Positions 35,642 to 44,634 of a DNA stretch of 64,000 nt are shown here, piece after piece. The notes beneath the pieces were generated by a model. It made no database searches. It had not been told where the DNA came from and worked only from the letters and a program-made list of their open reading frames with translations. Numbering within the stretch: position 1 is the first letter of the stretch; every line of letters begins with the position of its first letter. Source of the DNA: Streptomyces populi (GTDB lineage: Bacteria > Actinomycetota > Actinomycetes > Streptomycetales > Streptomycetaceae); NCBI RefSeq assembly GCF_002911015.1, contig NZ_KZ626867.1, forward strand, positions 29,960 to 93,959, given 5' to 3'. The translations under genes were made by a program, and so were the position numbers.

Positions 35642-36208
35642 TCAGATGTGGGAAGTGAGGCCGGTGACGGGGTCGTGAGAGATCAGCGTCGGCATCCCCG
35701 GGTCGTACCGGACGATCTCACCGGTCAGCAGAGCCCGTCGTTGACTCGCAGTCGCGATCTCGACCAGGAATCGCAGCACGGCGGCCACCCCCGCCCCGTC
35801 GAGGACGTCCTCGGGCCAGAGCGAGAACTCGATCTCCTCCTCGAAACAAGGCAGGGCGAAGAACCACACGGCGCCGAAACGGGCCCGGAAAGAGAAAGCC
35901 GTTGCCTCGCCCTCGGGGTCATCTGCCCAGAGGCGGAAGAGGTCGGTGAAGGCGGGATGAGCCGGATCGAGCTGCGGGTAGGGGTGCTCGACCTCGGTCT
36001 CGTCAGCCACAGCACGTAGGCGATCGAGGACAGCGATCCACTCGCCGCGGGTCGTGTCGAGGACCCGAATGTCCCTCAGGCTGCCGTCGGGATGGAAGAC
36101 ATCGCACATCCACGACTCGGGCAGGCACCGCGCGCGGGTACCGTGCTCACCGTCGCAGACATCCTCGTGCGGCAACTCGGCCCGGCCTCTCGCGTCCGTC
36201 TCTCCCAT
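35642..36208 (-). CDS. Hypothetical acidic protein, 188 aa
   Basis: Start ATG 36208 is tentative; codon bias is clear from about residue 34 (MCDVFHPDGSLRDIRVLD), so a start at 36109 is possible. Contains many Phe and Trp (DLFRLWADDPEGE, FGAVWFFALPCFEEEIEFSLWPED), strongly acidic, no signal. Composition and context resemble immunity proteins of polymorphic toxins, but no toxin is visible. No family recognised. Confidence 0.55.
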   Translation of the reverse strand: MGETDARGRAELPHEDVCDGEHGTRARCLPESWMCDVFHPDGSLRDIRVLDTTRGEWIAVLDRLRAVADETEVEHPYPQLDPAHPAFTDLFRLWADDPEGEATAFSFRARFGAVWFFALPCFEEEIEFSLWPEDVLDGAGVAAVLRFLVEIATASQRRALLTGEIVRYDPGMPTLISHDPVTGLTSHI

Positions 36209-36486
36209 GGAACCAAGGTGAGAGGTCACCACGGCATGAACGGACCCACCCAACCAGGTAAGGGGTGGGTGATCTCGCGCTCCACGTCCTACGACATCAC
36301 AAGATCCCCCGTCAGAGCCAGCAATTCCGCTCCCCCGGGCTTCATGTGGACGGTCACGTAATTCCTCATGGGCCATGGTCACGTAATTCCCCAGGTTCTC
36401 GGGCCTTGCGTCCGTATCCTGTGACTCCGATGCCTCCCTTCGGCCGGCACTCGGGTTCGTCGGCGCCGAGGAGGGATGAGACCACT

Positions 36487-37002
36487 GTGACCGGTCTTGA
36501 GGCCACTCGCGCCGCGTTGCGCGAGCTGGAGGGACGGCCGTTCACGGCCATCGGCCGGGCCGCGACGCTCGTCTGGCTCACGTTCGGTGATGACGTGCCA
36601 TGGGTGGACCACCGTGGCGAGCACACAGTCCACCCGGAGATGTCGCTGCACTTGCAGTGCCGCTGGCGGCTGCTCAACGGCGTCTCCACGGTGGTCCAGG
36701 AGGGCGATCTCCATGCTCCGGGCGCGCGGGCCGGAGCGAGATTCGAGGCCGGGGGCGAGATCGGGACGAGCCGGTTCGACGACCGCGTGAAAACCGTCAT
36801 GCAGCTCGTCGCAGCAGATGCTCCCGTCGTCGACCACGTGCGCATCGGCGACGAGTTCGACCTTCAGCTGATGCTCTCGTCCGGCATGTCCTTGGAGGTG
36901 TTCCCGGCAGGGCGCCCGGAACGGGAAGACTGGCGGTTCCTCAGCCCGGGCGAAGGGCGTCCGCACTATGTGGTGGAGAACGGCTCGGTGTTCACGGTGT
37001 GA
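36487..37002 (+). CDS. Hypothetical protein, 171 aa
   Basis: GTG start at 36487 (VTGLEATRAALRELEGRPF) behind GAGGAGG at a longish distance. Beta-rich pattern: TLVWLTFGDDVPWVD, LHLQCRWRLLNGVSTVVQ, FDLQLMLSSGMSLEVFPAGRPEREDWRFLSPG. Small, soluble, unknown; the ending GRPHYVVENGSVF recalls immunity-like proteins with a terminal W.FL.PG motif. Its 3' end overlaps the integrase stub on the other strand. Confidence 0.6.
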   Translation: MTGLEATRAALRELEGRPFTAIGRAATLVWLTFGDDVPWVDHRGEHTVHPEMSLHLQCRWRLLNGVSTVVQEGDLHAPGARAGARFEAGGEIGTSRFDDRVKTVMQLVAADAPVVDHVRIGDEFDLQLMLSSGMSLEVFPAGRPEREDWRFLSPGEGRPHYVVENGSVFTV

Positions 37003-37190
37003 GCTCTCAGTAAGGCATCGAGTGCGCGCACCGGTGACCGCGGGTGCATGGCGGCCCGTGCGGCCAACGACTCCTCCCGCTGCTCGGTCAGTTCATCCAT
37101 GAGCCGATTCCTCATCCGTGCGGTGATGTGCGAGTAGCGCGCCTGTACCGAACCGTCCTCGTGCCCGAGGCCGAGGCCGAGGCCGAGGCC
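36966..37190 (-). pseudogene. C-terminal stub of a second tyrosine integrase
   Basis: The minus-strand frame reads LGHEDGSVQARYSHITARMRNRL...ESLAARAAMHPRSPVRALDALLRA. This is the end of a tyrosine recombinase: GHxD/S before the catalytic Tyr, and the tail that follows in actinomycete AICE integrases. The rest of the gene is gone; at the left boundary the sequence runs into four GAGGCC hexamers (37167-37190). It is distinct from the truncated integrase at 29559. Confidence 0.7.
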
Positions 37191-37357
37191 GAGGACAGAG
37201 GATGGCAAATGATCTGGCTTGCTCTGCGCGGGCCAAGACGTAGGGCGGGCCGCACCCACGCGGCCCGCCCTGATCCTGCTCCAGCGGGAGATCGTCAGTG
37301 CCTCCCTGCCCACAGATACGCCTGGCCGGCACCCGCTGGAGGCCGGCCAGGCCGACG

Positions 37358-37996
37358 TCATCCGAGCGGGACAGGCCCTGCAACCCGGGTGCCGGCGTCC
37401 AGATGAGCTGCGATCCGCGTGATCGTCCTGGCGTTGTCTTCGAACAGATGCGCCTGCATGCCCGCCGCCTGGGCCGCCTCGACGTTTACGGCGAGATCGT
37501 CGATGAAGAGGCAGCTCTCCGGCCGCACCTCCAGGCTGGCGCATGCGGCCTCGAAGGCACGCGGGTCCGGCTTCTCGATGCCGATCTCGTGCGAGTAGAC
37601 GATTTGCTCGACCAGTTCGTCGAAGTGGTACAACGCCGTCTCCCGCTCCCGGGCACCGACGAAGCTGTTGCTCAGGATGCCCAGCCTGCAGCTTCCCCGC
37701 AGCCCTCGCACATAAGCGATGAGTTCCTCGTTGGGCGTCCCCAGATACTCCGCCCAAAGATCCGCCATGAAGGCTTCCACCTGGGCCGCGTCGAGCTCCA
37801 GGCGTGCTGCCACCTGCTCGTGAACCTCTCGTTCGCTGATGCTCCCGACGCTCCCGGCCTGCCACACGTCGCGCATCCGCTCGTGCACAGTGCCCGGCGG
37901 CAGCACCAGCCGCTCTTCCCACCGCTGCACGCATCCCGTTTCCGGCGTGATCTCCAGCACGCCACCGATATCAAGAATGACGCAGGTCGCCGTCAC
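37358..37996 (-). CDS. HAD-superfamily hydrolase (HAD-IA)
   Basis: The protein is 212 aa from the GTG at 37996 behind GAGGGGGAG. Motif I ILDIGGVLE, motif II LSNSF, motif III EKPDPRAF, and motif IV FIDDL are in order, with a helical cap (about residues 20-90). The DxGGVL version lacks the second Asp in motif I that acts as acid in DxD phosphatases, as in several dehalogenase-like or vitamin B6 phosphatase-like HADs. Substrate unknown. Island cargo. Confidence 0.8.
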   Translation of the reverse strand: MTATCVILDIGGVLEITPETGCVQRWEERLVLPPGTVHERMRDVWQAGSVGSISEREVHEQVAARLELDAAQVEAFMADLWAEYLGTPNEELIAYVRGLRGSCRLGILSNSFVGARERETALYHFDELVEQIVYSHEIGIEKPDPRAFEAACASLEVRPESCLFIDDLAVNVEAAQAAGMQAHLFEDNARTITRIAAHLDAGTRVAGPVPLG

Positions 37997-38378
37997 TCGA
38001 GCTCCCCCTCTTCGTCCGGCCGGCTGACGAGCGCACACCGCCCGCTCATGTGATCCATGGAGACACTGTTGTCCTTCCTGTTGGGGCAAGGTCAAGCGAT
38101 CTTGGAGCCTTGTGGCAGCCCTGTTGCGAGCCGCGACACGACTCGGCTGCATCAGCAGGTGCCTTCAAAACTCATGACGATCCGCGGAGTCCTCGGCCGG
38201 GCGACGACGTCAGAACTCGTCAACAAACGCTGTCGCAAGAAGTGAACGAAGCCACCATGGCCTTCATCGTAGAAACGAGCAGAGGCTGCGCTCCTGGCCC
38301 GGAGTGGGCCAGAGCACGTCTCTTTGGCCCGTGAGCGAACCGTTCCGGGTTCGGTAGGGACTCCAGAAGGCCGAAGCG

Positions 38379-38401
38379 GTACAGCACGGAAGTACCGCAA
38401 C
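38379..38401 (+). repeat. 23-bp GTACRGCA direct-repeat motif, copy 3
   Basis: GTACAGCA-CGGAA-GTACCGCAAC, 83 bases left of the duplicated tRNA 3' end, four differences from copy 1. Confidence 0.55.
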
Positions 38402-38483
38402 CTCAGCGACCGAGGCTGCACCTCAAGTGCCGTCCAGAGCTGACTGAGCAGCCTGAGAACCGTCGGTGACCTTCCTGTCGAGA

Positions 38484-38528
38484 GTTCGGGACGAAGAGGT
38501 CGTGGGTTCACATCCCGCCACCCCGACA
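38484..38528 (+). repeat. Duplicated tRNA-Pro 3' half (att site)
   Basis: Forty-four of 45 bases equal 29409-29453; the one change is in the T-loop (TTCAAAT to TTCACAT). No anticodon 5' arm or D-arm precedes it, so no tRNA is made. It marks the distal junction of the first element. Confidence 0.9.
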
Positions 38529-38531
38529 CAG

Positions 38532-38571
38532 GTCAGAGGCCCGTTCGCTTGACAGCGAACGGGCCTCTGAC
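38532..38571 (+). terminator. Hairpin after the tRNA-Pro remnant
   Basis: Seventeen-base arms (38532-38548, 38555-38571) around TTGACA. Different in sequence from the tRNA-Pro terminator at 29467 but homologous to that at 45751. Confidence 0.7.
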
Positions 38572-38575
38572 GTGC

Positions 38576-38598
38576 GTACGGCAGTGGAGTACGGCAAC
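38576..38598 (+). repeat. 23-bp GTACRGCA direct-repeat motif, copy 4
   Basis: GTACGGCA-GTGGA-GTACGGCAAC, 48 bases right of the att core. Confidence 0.7.
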
Positions 38599-38818
38599 CG
38601 CCGTGACTCCTGCCGGCCGTCCTCGGCCGACGGTTCCTCCACCCGCTCCCGCACCCGTCCGGAGCGGCATGTCCGCAGATGAAAACCCCGACAACTGGTC
38701 ATGAGCATGCTGTTAGGATCCGCTCACGCGTGTGGGGGGAGCGGCTGGGGGGCCGGGGGAGAACCAGGGCGTTGTCATACGTCCCCGCCATGCCTTCTTG
38801 TCGTCCTCAGGAGGAACC

Positions 38819-41800
38819 GTGGCACGATTCGGCCGTCGCCGACACGGAAACAGACCCGGACCGTCCCTCGAGTCGCACCCGGTACGGGGCGGCACTCCGG
38901 CGGCCCGTACCGCGGCCGTCCTGGCGACGGCGCTGGCTCTCAGCATCCCGCTCGCCTCCGTACCGTTCACGGCGGCGGCCGCACCGCAGCCGGGCGCGGC
39001 CGGAGAGCTCGTACTGCCCGCCGCCCCGCGCGCCGTCCCCAGAGCCACGCAGATCCTCAACGCGGGTACCAGCGGGTTCCTCTGGGCCCAGGAGGGCGAC
39101 GACCGCCTCCTGTGGACGGACTACGCGACCGGCACCACGACCGCACTGGAGCAGGGGCTGGACGTCCCGGTCCAGTACGACATCGACAGCGGCCGCTTCC
39201 TCGCGCACGCCTCGTTCCAGACCGGTTACTACGGGAAGGGGTCCGACACCGTCGCCCTCTACTCCGAGGAGGACGCACAGGTCACCCTCCTCCGGGGCGC
39301 GGGCACCTCGCAGCACACCGCTGTGGTGCCCGTGCCCGAGTACCACACCTACCAGGGCACCTTCGGCGACACCGTCCTCACCAGCAGCGGCACCGGCGGC
39401 AACGGAAACCCGAACGCCTACCAGTTGTGGCGCGTCCAGGACGGAGGAGAGGTCACGCAGACACCCGTGACCGGACTGCCGGACGGTGCGGGAAACGTGT
39501 TCGTCGAGGACGGCGACGCCCGGTCCGTCATCCTCCGCTACGACACCGGTGACAACGAGTCGGGCTGGAGCCACTGGGGCATCGTGGACCTCTCCACCGG
39601 CGTGTTCAGCACGCTGCCCGACCGGGTCGACCCCGAGAACGGCTGGGAGGTGACCGGTTTCCGGCTGGGCGCCGACTCGGTCCTGCGGCTGCGCAGCGGG
39701 CGCAGCAAGGCGGACGTGTACGACCGTGACGACCTGTCCGCCGCGCCCCTCACCTTCGACACGGGTTCCCTGACCTACCAGGCCTCGTACGGGATCGTCG
39801 GCGACAAGCTGCTCGGCGTCGAACCGGTGTCGCCCGGCGACGACAAGTACCGGGGCCAGCCGCTGTGGGCCCTCACCTCGGACGGTACGGACACCGACCT
39901 GACGAAGGTCATGGACCCGGCCGCCCAGCAGCTCGTCCAGGCTCCGGACGGGTCCGTCCTCGTGGCGGGCGCCGATCGGTACGTCGAGCAGGGTGACCTC
40001 GACTGGGGTGTGTACCGGATCGGCCGAGCGGCCGACGGCTCGGTCACCCGCAGCCGCCTGACCGCCGTACAGCCGATGCCCGCGCAGATCAACGGTCTCT
40101 CGCTCGGCAGCGGCGTCCTCACCACCGCCGACAACAGCACGCTGTACGAGCCGAACACGATCCTCGGCGCCTATCGCAGCACCTGGCTCACCACGAGCGG
40201 CGCCCCGGGCGTCGTCAGGACCAGTGTGGACGGGCTGGTCAGCGGTTCGGACGGCGACTGCACCGGCGGTGCCACCCGCTGCATCCCGATGTTCGCCGAC
40301 GGCACCGGCCGCCACGGCCGGCGCGACTCCACCGAGTCCGGTCTCACCATGCTGCGCGCCAACGGCGCCACCGGCTGGGGCCCGACCCTCGACACGGGCG
40401 ACGACAGCCCTGAGCTCAAGGGACTCTCCGGGCGGTACGCGATCGTCGACGGCGCCTCTTCGGGCGACCAGTACATCGGCGAGTTCACCGACGGCTCGGC
40501 CGGAAAGGTCCTGCAGAAGCGCGACCGGGTCGCCGCGGCCGTCTGGGGTGACACCCTGTGGAGCGGCGCCGCCACGGGAGGCAAGGTCACGGCCACCCGG
40601 CTCCCGTCCGGCACCGCGGTGGAGTCCTTCACCACCCGCAACGGCTGCACTCCCTCCAGCCTTCAGGCCGTGGGCCGCTGGGTGTACTGGACCTGCGTGG
40701 ACGACTGGGGCTCCGTCAAGGGGTCGGGCGTCTACGACCGTACGGCGAAGCGCACCGCGACCGCCCCGGCGGGCAGGGTCCTGCTCGGTGACGGTTACCT
40801 CGTCGAGCGTGTCGGCGGCATCGAGTCGGACAGCGGGCTGAAGCTCGTCGACCTGCACGGCGGACTGCCGTCGAGCGGCGACCACACGCAGCTGCCGAGC
40901 CGCAAGCTCGCCGACTGGACGGACCTCGGCCGGAACAACGTGGGCGTCGGCACGACCTGGACCGTGGACAGGTTCGGCGGTGGCGTCGCCTACGCCGACC
41001 GCGAGCAGCGCGTCCACCTCGTACCGACCGGCGTTCCGGCGTCCGCGCTGTCGGCCATCGACTCCACGGTCACCGCCGGTGCCGCGAGCTGGTCCGGCAC
41101 CTGGTGGCTGTCGAAGCCCGCGGCCTCCTGGAAGGTGGTCATCCGCCGGAAGGCGTCCGGCTCCACCGTGCGCACCGTGTCCGGGTCCGCCGTCGGCGGC
41201 CTCCTGAAAGCCGCCTGGGACGGCAAGGACTCCGCGGGCCGTCTCGTCGCCAACGGCGCCTACACCTGGGCACTCACCGCTCAGCCCGCCGACGGGCAGG
41301 GGGGCGCCCTCGTCCTCTCCGGGACCGTCGCGGTGACGGCCGGAGCGGCGGCACCGCGCGACTACGCGGGCAAGGACGGCGTCGGTGACCTTCTCACCCT
41401 CAACTCCTCCGGCACCCTCACCATCCAGCGCGGCACCGGCACGGGCACGCTGGGCAGCAAGGTCTCCGGAGCCGGCTGGCCGACCACCGCGAAGGTCGTG
41501 CCCTTCGGCGACCTCGGCGGAGACCGCTGCAACGACGTCCTGGTCCGGCTGAGCAGCGGCGCCCTGCGCGCCTACCGTCCGGCCTGCGGATCGGCACCGA
41601 CGCCCTCGACGCCGTACACCTCGCTCGGTACGTCCGGCTGGAACCAGTACGACGTGCTGACCTCGCCGGGAGACGTCAGCGGCGACGGACGTCCCGACCT
41701 GATCGCGCGCGACGCGTCCACCGGCGCGGTGTACCTGTACAAGGGGACGAGCGCGGGGACGCTGTCGGCACGGGTGAAGCTGTACGGCGACTGGAGGACG

Positions 41801-42121
41801 TACAAGAAGGTCGTCGGGGCCGGTGACCTGAACGGGGACGGCGTCGGCGACCTTCTCGCCCAGGACAGGTCGAACAACCTGTACCGGTACTACGGCAAGG
41901 GCAACGGCACCTTCGGGGCCGGTGCGAAGGTGTTCTCCGGCTGGGGTTCTTCCTACAACGCGGTCGTGGGAGTCGGAGACATCACCGGCGACGGCAAGGC
42001 GGACCTGGTCTCGCGCGACACCGGCGGCAGCCTGTACCGCAACAACGGCGACGGCAAGGGGTCGTTCGGCGGGCGCACGAAGATCGCGACAGGCTGGCAG
42101 GGGTACAAGGCCGTCGTCTGA
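38819..42121 (+). CDS. Large secreted FlgD-like/FG-GAP repeat protein
   Basis: The protein is 1100 aa from the GTG at 38819, with AGGAGG upstream. A long Arg-rich n-region and signal peptide ending in AAA lead into about 700 residues of beta-propeller-like repeats with no catalytic motif, a FlgD-type Ig domain (WDGKDSAGRLVANGAYTW, about residues 795-815), and four FG-GAP/VCBS repeats (GDVSGDGRPDLIARD, GDLNGDGVGDLLAQD, GDITGDGKADLVSRD) binding calcium. Secreted adhesin or scaffold. Relatives are frequent in Streptomyces. The gene lies in the repeat-bounded segment and faces a second FG-GAP gene. Confidence 0.85.
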   Translation: MARFGRRRHGNRPGPSLESHPVRGGTPAARTAAVLATALALSIPLASVPFTAAAAPQPGAAGELVLPAAPRAVPRATQILNAGTSGFLWAQEGDDRLLWTDYATGTTTALEQGLDVPVQYDIDSGRFLAHASFQTGYYGKGSDTVALYSEEDAQVTLLRGAGTSQHTAVVPVPEYHTYQGTFGDTVLTSSGTGGNGNPNAYQLWRVQDGGEVTQTPVTGLPDGAGNVFVEDGDARSVILRYDTGDNESGWSHWGIVDLSTGVFSTLPDRVDPENGWEVTGFRLGADSVLRLRSGRSKADVYDRDDLSAAPLTFDTGSLTYQASYGIVGDKLLGVEPVSPGDDKYRGQPLWALTSDGTDTDLTKVMDPAAQQLVQAPDGSVLVAGADRYVEQGDLDWGVYRIGRAADGSVTRSRLTAVQPMPAQINGLSLGSGVLTTADNSTLYEPNTILGAYRSTWLTTSGAPGVVRTSVDGLVSGSDGDCTGGATRCIPMFADGTGRHGRRDSTESGLTMLRANGATGWGPTLDTGDDSPELKGLSGRYAIVDGASSGDQYIGEFTDGSAGKVLQKRDRVAAAVWGDTLWSGAATGGKVTATRLPSGTAVESFTTRNGCTPSSLQAVGRWVYWTCVDDWGSVKGSGVYDRTAKRTATAPAGRVLLGDGYLVERVGGIESDSGLKLVDLHGGLPSSGDHTQLPSRKLADWTDLGRNNVGVGTTWTVDRFGGGVAYADREQRVHLVPTGVPASALSAIDSTVTAGAASWSGTWWLSKPAASWKVVIRRKASGSTVRTVSGSAVGGLLKAAWDGKDSAGRLVANGAYTWALTAQPADGQGGALVLSGTVAVTAGAAAPRDYAGKDGVGDLLTLNSSGTLTIQRGTGTGTLGSKVSGAGWPTTAKVVPFGDLGGDRCNDVLVRLSSGALRAYRPACGSAPTPSTPYTSLGTSGWNQYDVLTSPGDVSGDGRPDLIARDASTGAVYLYKGTSAGTLSARVKLYGDWRTYKKVVGAGDLNGDGVGDLLAQDRSNNLYRYYGKGNGTFGAGAKVFSGWGSSYNAVVGVGDITGDGKADLVSRDTGGSLYRNNGDGKGSFGGRTKIATGWQGYKAVV

Positions 42122-42181
42122 CGAGCGTCGACTCCTCGGCGCCCGCTGCGAGGCACCGGGCGCCGAGGAGTCCGCTCGTGG
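42121..42181 (+). terminator. Hairpin terminator after the FG-GAP gene
   Basis: GACTCCTCGGCGCCCG (42130-42145) pairs with 42157-42172, and the outer ACGAGCG/CGCTCGT extends the stem; the hairpin begins at the stop codon. Confidence 0.8.
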
Positions 42182-42288
42182 GCCAGATCCCGTGGGAACC
42201 ATGGGGAGCGGCAGGTGATCGCCCGGGTGCGGCCAGGGCTCCCGACACCGCTCCGCCACAGGCCGGTACAGCAACAGCCGACGATGAA

Positions 42289-42339
42289 CCCGGACTTACC
42301 GAGCCGGGAGTGCGAGTTCGGTTCTCGTCCATCGCTCCA
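42289..42339 (+). repeat. Possible tRNA-Gly 3'-half remnant
   Basis: A T-arm-like GCGAG-TTCGGTT-CTCGT with CCATCGCTCCA behind and a degenerate anticodon arm before it (CCGG..TTACC..CCGG) resembles the 3' end of streptomycete tRNA-Gly(CCC), GCGAGTTCGATTCTCGTC followed by ACCCGCTCC as I recall. No 5' half exists, so it is either an old att site or chance. Confidence 0.35.
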
Positions 42340-42344
42340 TGCGA

Positions 42345-42371
42345 AACCCCCAGGTCGGTGACCTGGGGGTT
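42345..42371. terminator. Hairpin between convergent FG-GAP genes
   Basis: AACCCCCAGGTC and GACCTGGGGGTT pair perfectly around GGT; with a T-run-like TTCC on the plus strand and a pyrimidine tract on the minus strand. Confidence 0.7.
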
Positions 42372-42409
42372 CCTTGTCGCCCGGACCCGGGCCGGTCCGG
42401 GCGGGGGGG

Positions 42410-43759
42410 TCAGCCGGCCAGCCAGCGGGCGAAGTAGCGGTACTTGGCCGTCAGTCCGACGGTCCTGGGGCCGACGGAGACGACCTGGTTCGTGGTCAGG
42501 CCCTTGCTGCCGGACCTGAAGTACCAGAGGTTGCCCTCGGTCCCGTTCTCATGATCCGTGCCGGTGGCGAGTTCGCTTCGTCCGTCACCGTTCATGTCGA
42601 TCAGGGAGACCTGCGAGCCGAACATGTCGTAGGGCTCGTCGGCCCCCGGCACTCCGGCCGTGTTCTGGTGCCAGGACACGGCACCGGTTCCGGTCAGGCC
42701 CTTGGACGAGCCGCGCAGCACGGTCACCGCGCCGGTCGTGCTGACCCCGGAGATGCTCTCCTGCATCACCCCGATCGCGACGTCGGCGTAGCCGTCGCCG
42801 TCGACATCGCCGGTGTCCAGGTCGTAGCCGAACCGGTCGTACTTCTCGCCGGTGCCGGGCACCCCGGCGGTGTCCTGGCCGATGCGCACCGGCTTGCGGG
42901 TGCTGCTCACGCCTCCCGCGCCGCCGTACCGGACGACGACCGAACCGCCCACGACGCCCTTGGGCTGGTAGCCCTCGAGACCGGCACCCAGGACGACGTC
43001 GGCGTAGCCGTCGCCGTCGACGTCCGCGAGGCTCCCCGAGTCGACCTTGGTGGAGAAGTCCTTCACGGGTCCGAAGCCGTTCTTCGAACCGAGCACCAGG
43101 GAGGCGTCGGCGCTGCCGCTGTGTCTTCCCACGGAGAGCAGGTCGGAGACGTGGTCTCCGTTGACGTCCCCGGCCGCCAGACTGCCGGGCGAGACCCCGG
43201 TGTTCACGACGCTGGTCGAGACGTTCGTGCCGTCCCGGCCGAACGGGCCCCGGAACAGCCTGGTCTCCGACCGGCCGTAGCCCACGTCCACGGAGGCGAC
43301 GAGGTCGTTCTCGCCGTCGCCGTCGAAGTCACCCACGACCATCGGGCCGGGGAAGGAGGAGAGGGGCGTGCGGCCGGACAGCCCCTCGGGACCGCCCCAG
43401 ACGATCGACGTCGCCGGGACCGAACCGTGGTCGCCCACCACCAGGTCGTCGTAGCCGTCGCCGTCCAGGTCTCCCCCTGTCATCAAGGAGTACGCGCCCG
43501 CGGAGGCCGGATCACCGGCCAGCACCTGGTGCCGGGAGCCGCTGAGGCCCGTCCTCGTCCCGTACATCACCACGGCGTAGCCGTTCGCCGAGACGGCCAG
43601 GTCGCCGTAGCCGTCCCCGTTGAAATCGGCCGACTTTCCGGCCGCGGACGCTCTGGAGCCCGGCACCGCGCCGGCGGGAGAGCCCGCGCTCAGGACGACC
43701 GTGCCCACCGACATGGCCGTGACGGTGGCCAGCACGGCCAGTCTTCGAACTCTGCGCAT
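42410..43759 (-). CDS. Secreted FG-GAP repeat (integrin-alpha-like) protein
   Basis: The protein is 449 aa from ATG 43759, behind AAGGGCGG. Signal peptide cut near GAVPGS. Seven FG-GAP repeats follow, each with a DxDGDGxDDL calcium loop (DFNGDGYGDLAV, DLDGDGYDDLVV, DFDGDGENDLVA, DVNGDHVSDLLS, DVDGDGYADVVL, DVDGDGYADVAI, DMNGDGRSELAT), forming a single beta-propeller. Role may be adhesion or carbohydrate binding. The ECF sigma gene is divergent with 275 bases between. Confidence 0.88.
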   Translation of the reverse strand: MRRVRRLAVLATVTAMSVGTVVLSAGSPAGAVPGSRASAAGKSADFNGDGYGDLAVSANGYAVVMYGTRTGLSGSRHQVLAGDPASAGAYSLMTGGDLDGDGYDDLVVGDHGSVPATSIVWGGPEGLSGRTPLSSFPGPMVVGDFDGDGENDLVASVDVGYGRSETRLFRGPFGRDGTNVSTSVVNTGVSPGSLAAGDVNGDHVSDLLSVGRHSGSADASLVLGSKNGFGPVKDFSTKVDSGSLADVDGDGYADVVLGAGLEGYQPKGVVGGSVVVRYGGAGGVSSTRKPVRIGQDTAGVPGTGEKYDRFGYDLDTGDVDGDGYADVAIGVMQESISGVSTTGAVTVLRGSSKGLTGTGAVSWHQNTAGVPGADEPYDMFGSQVSLIDMNGDGRSELATGTDHENGTEGNLWYFRSGSKGLTTNQVVSVGPRTVGLTAKYRYFARWLAG

Positions 43760-44034
43760 ACGTCCGCCCTTTCGTCCCGCAGCAGCCCCGGGACATCTGC
43801 CGTTCGGATCAGGACTGCCCCCCAGGAGACCGCCCGAGGGAACGAACGGTTGTACGGCAAGGCGACACCCGCCCCCGCACCGTCGCCGCCGGGGACGCGC
43901 GGGAGATGCCGGCGCGGCTGATCCCGTAGGGTCGCGCCCGCTCCCTGAGAAAATCCTGTGCGGCCGTGAACTCTTCGCGGAGCAGCGGGGAACAACGGGT
44001 GACACGCTCGACCCCATCCGCTGACGGAGGACCC

Positions 44035-44634
44035 TTGACCGGACCACCGGCGCTCGACCCCGGCGACGAGCGCGACGGCCATGTCATCGCGCAGTCCCTG
44101 GAACATCCGGAGCTGTTCGCCCGGCTCTACGACCGGTACGCACCCGACATCCACCGGTACGTGGCCCGGCGCCTCGGCGACCACGCGGCGGACGACGTCA
44201 CGGCCGACACGTTCCTGACCGCGTTCCGGGTGCGTGCCCGCTACGACACCTCGCGGGCCAGTGCCCGGCCCTGGCTGTACGGGATCGCCGCGCACCTCAT
44301 CGGCAAGCAGCGCCGGAAGGAAGTACGCGGTCTGCGGGCGCTGGCCAGGACCGGCCAGGACCCCGTCGCGGCCGGCTGGGTCGAGGACACCGCGGACCTG
44401 GTCGCCGACCGCGCCCCGCTCGCGGACGCGCTCGCCGCGCTGTCCGCCGCCGACCGGCATGTGCTGCTGCTCGTGGCCTGGGCCGACCTGACCTACCAGG
44501 AGGTCGCCGAGGCGCTCGGCATACCCGTCGGGACCGTGCGGTCCCGGCTCAACCGGGCCCGCCGCAAGGTACGGGCCGCGCTGGGTGCCGGCCCGGCGTT
44601 CCTGGGCGAAGTGGCGGAGGTGGTCCGGCCGTGA
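44035..44634 (+). CDS. ECF-type sigma factor
   Basis: The protein is 199 aa from a TTG at 44035 with GGAGG 4 bases before; a GTG at 44000 would add 12 residues. Region 2 (FARLYDRYAPDIHRYVARRLGDHAADDVTADTFLTAFRVR) and region 4 (LSAADRHVLLLVAWADLTYQEVAEALGIPVGTVRSRLNRARRKVR) are intact. The stop overlaps the next start (GTGA). Its partner is a CU044_5270-like membrane protein, the usual companion of this sigma group. Confidence 0.88.
   Translation: MTGPPALDPGDERDGHVIAQSLEHPELFARLYDRYAPDIHRYVARRLGDHAADDVTADTFLTAFRVRARYDTSRASARPWLYGIAAHLIGKQRRKEVRGLRALARTGQDPVAAGWVEDTADLVADRAPLADALAALSAADRHVLLLVAWADLTYQEVAEALGIPVGTVRSRLNRARRKVRAALGAGPAFLGEVAEVVRP

Larger units (their letters stand above)
29409..38528. 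mobile_element. Degenerate integrative element or island at tRNA-Pro
   Basis: The element is bounded by a 45-bp direct repeat of the tRNA 3' half, 29409-29453 and 38484-38528, differing at one base in the T loop. A tyrosine recombinase gene lies immediately inside the tRNA end. About 9.1 kb is enclosed. No replication initiator, excisionase or FtsK-like transfer gene is visible, so it is a remnant of an AICE-like element with cargo, not a mobile unit in its own right. Codon bias is weaker and AT content higher in 30.6-33.5 and 35.6-38.5 kb than in flanking genes. Confidence 0.85.
38515..38660. repeat. 145-bp direct repeat, left copy
   Basis: It matches 45732-45877 at a fixed offset of 7217 bases with no indel, including the tRNA 3' end (CCCGCC..CCCGACACAG), the hairpin and the 23-bp motif. 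Differences cluster in the hairpin, where they are compensatory. Encloses a 7.2-kb segment. Confidence 0.8.

Noticed and set aside
29559..38528. Complete actinomycete integrative and conjugative element
   Set aside because: No replication, excision or FtsK-like transfer genes and the integrase is truncated, so only a remnant is claimed.
38807..42274. 1155-codon minus-strand frame opposite the FG-GAP gene
   Set aside because: Only reflects codon bias; contains no recognisable domain and overlaps a clearly conserved secreted protein.
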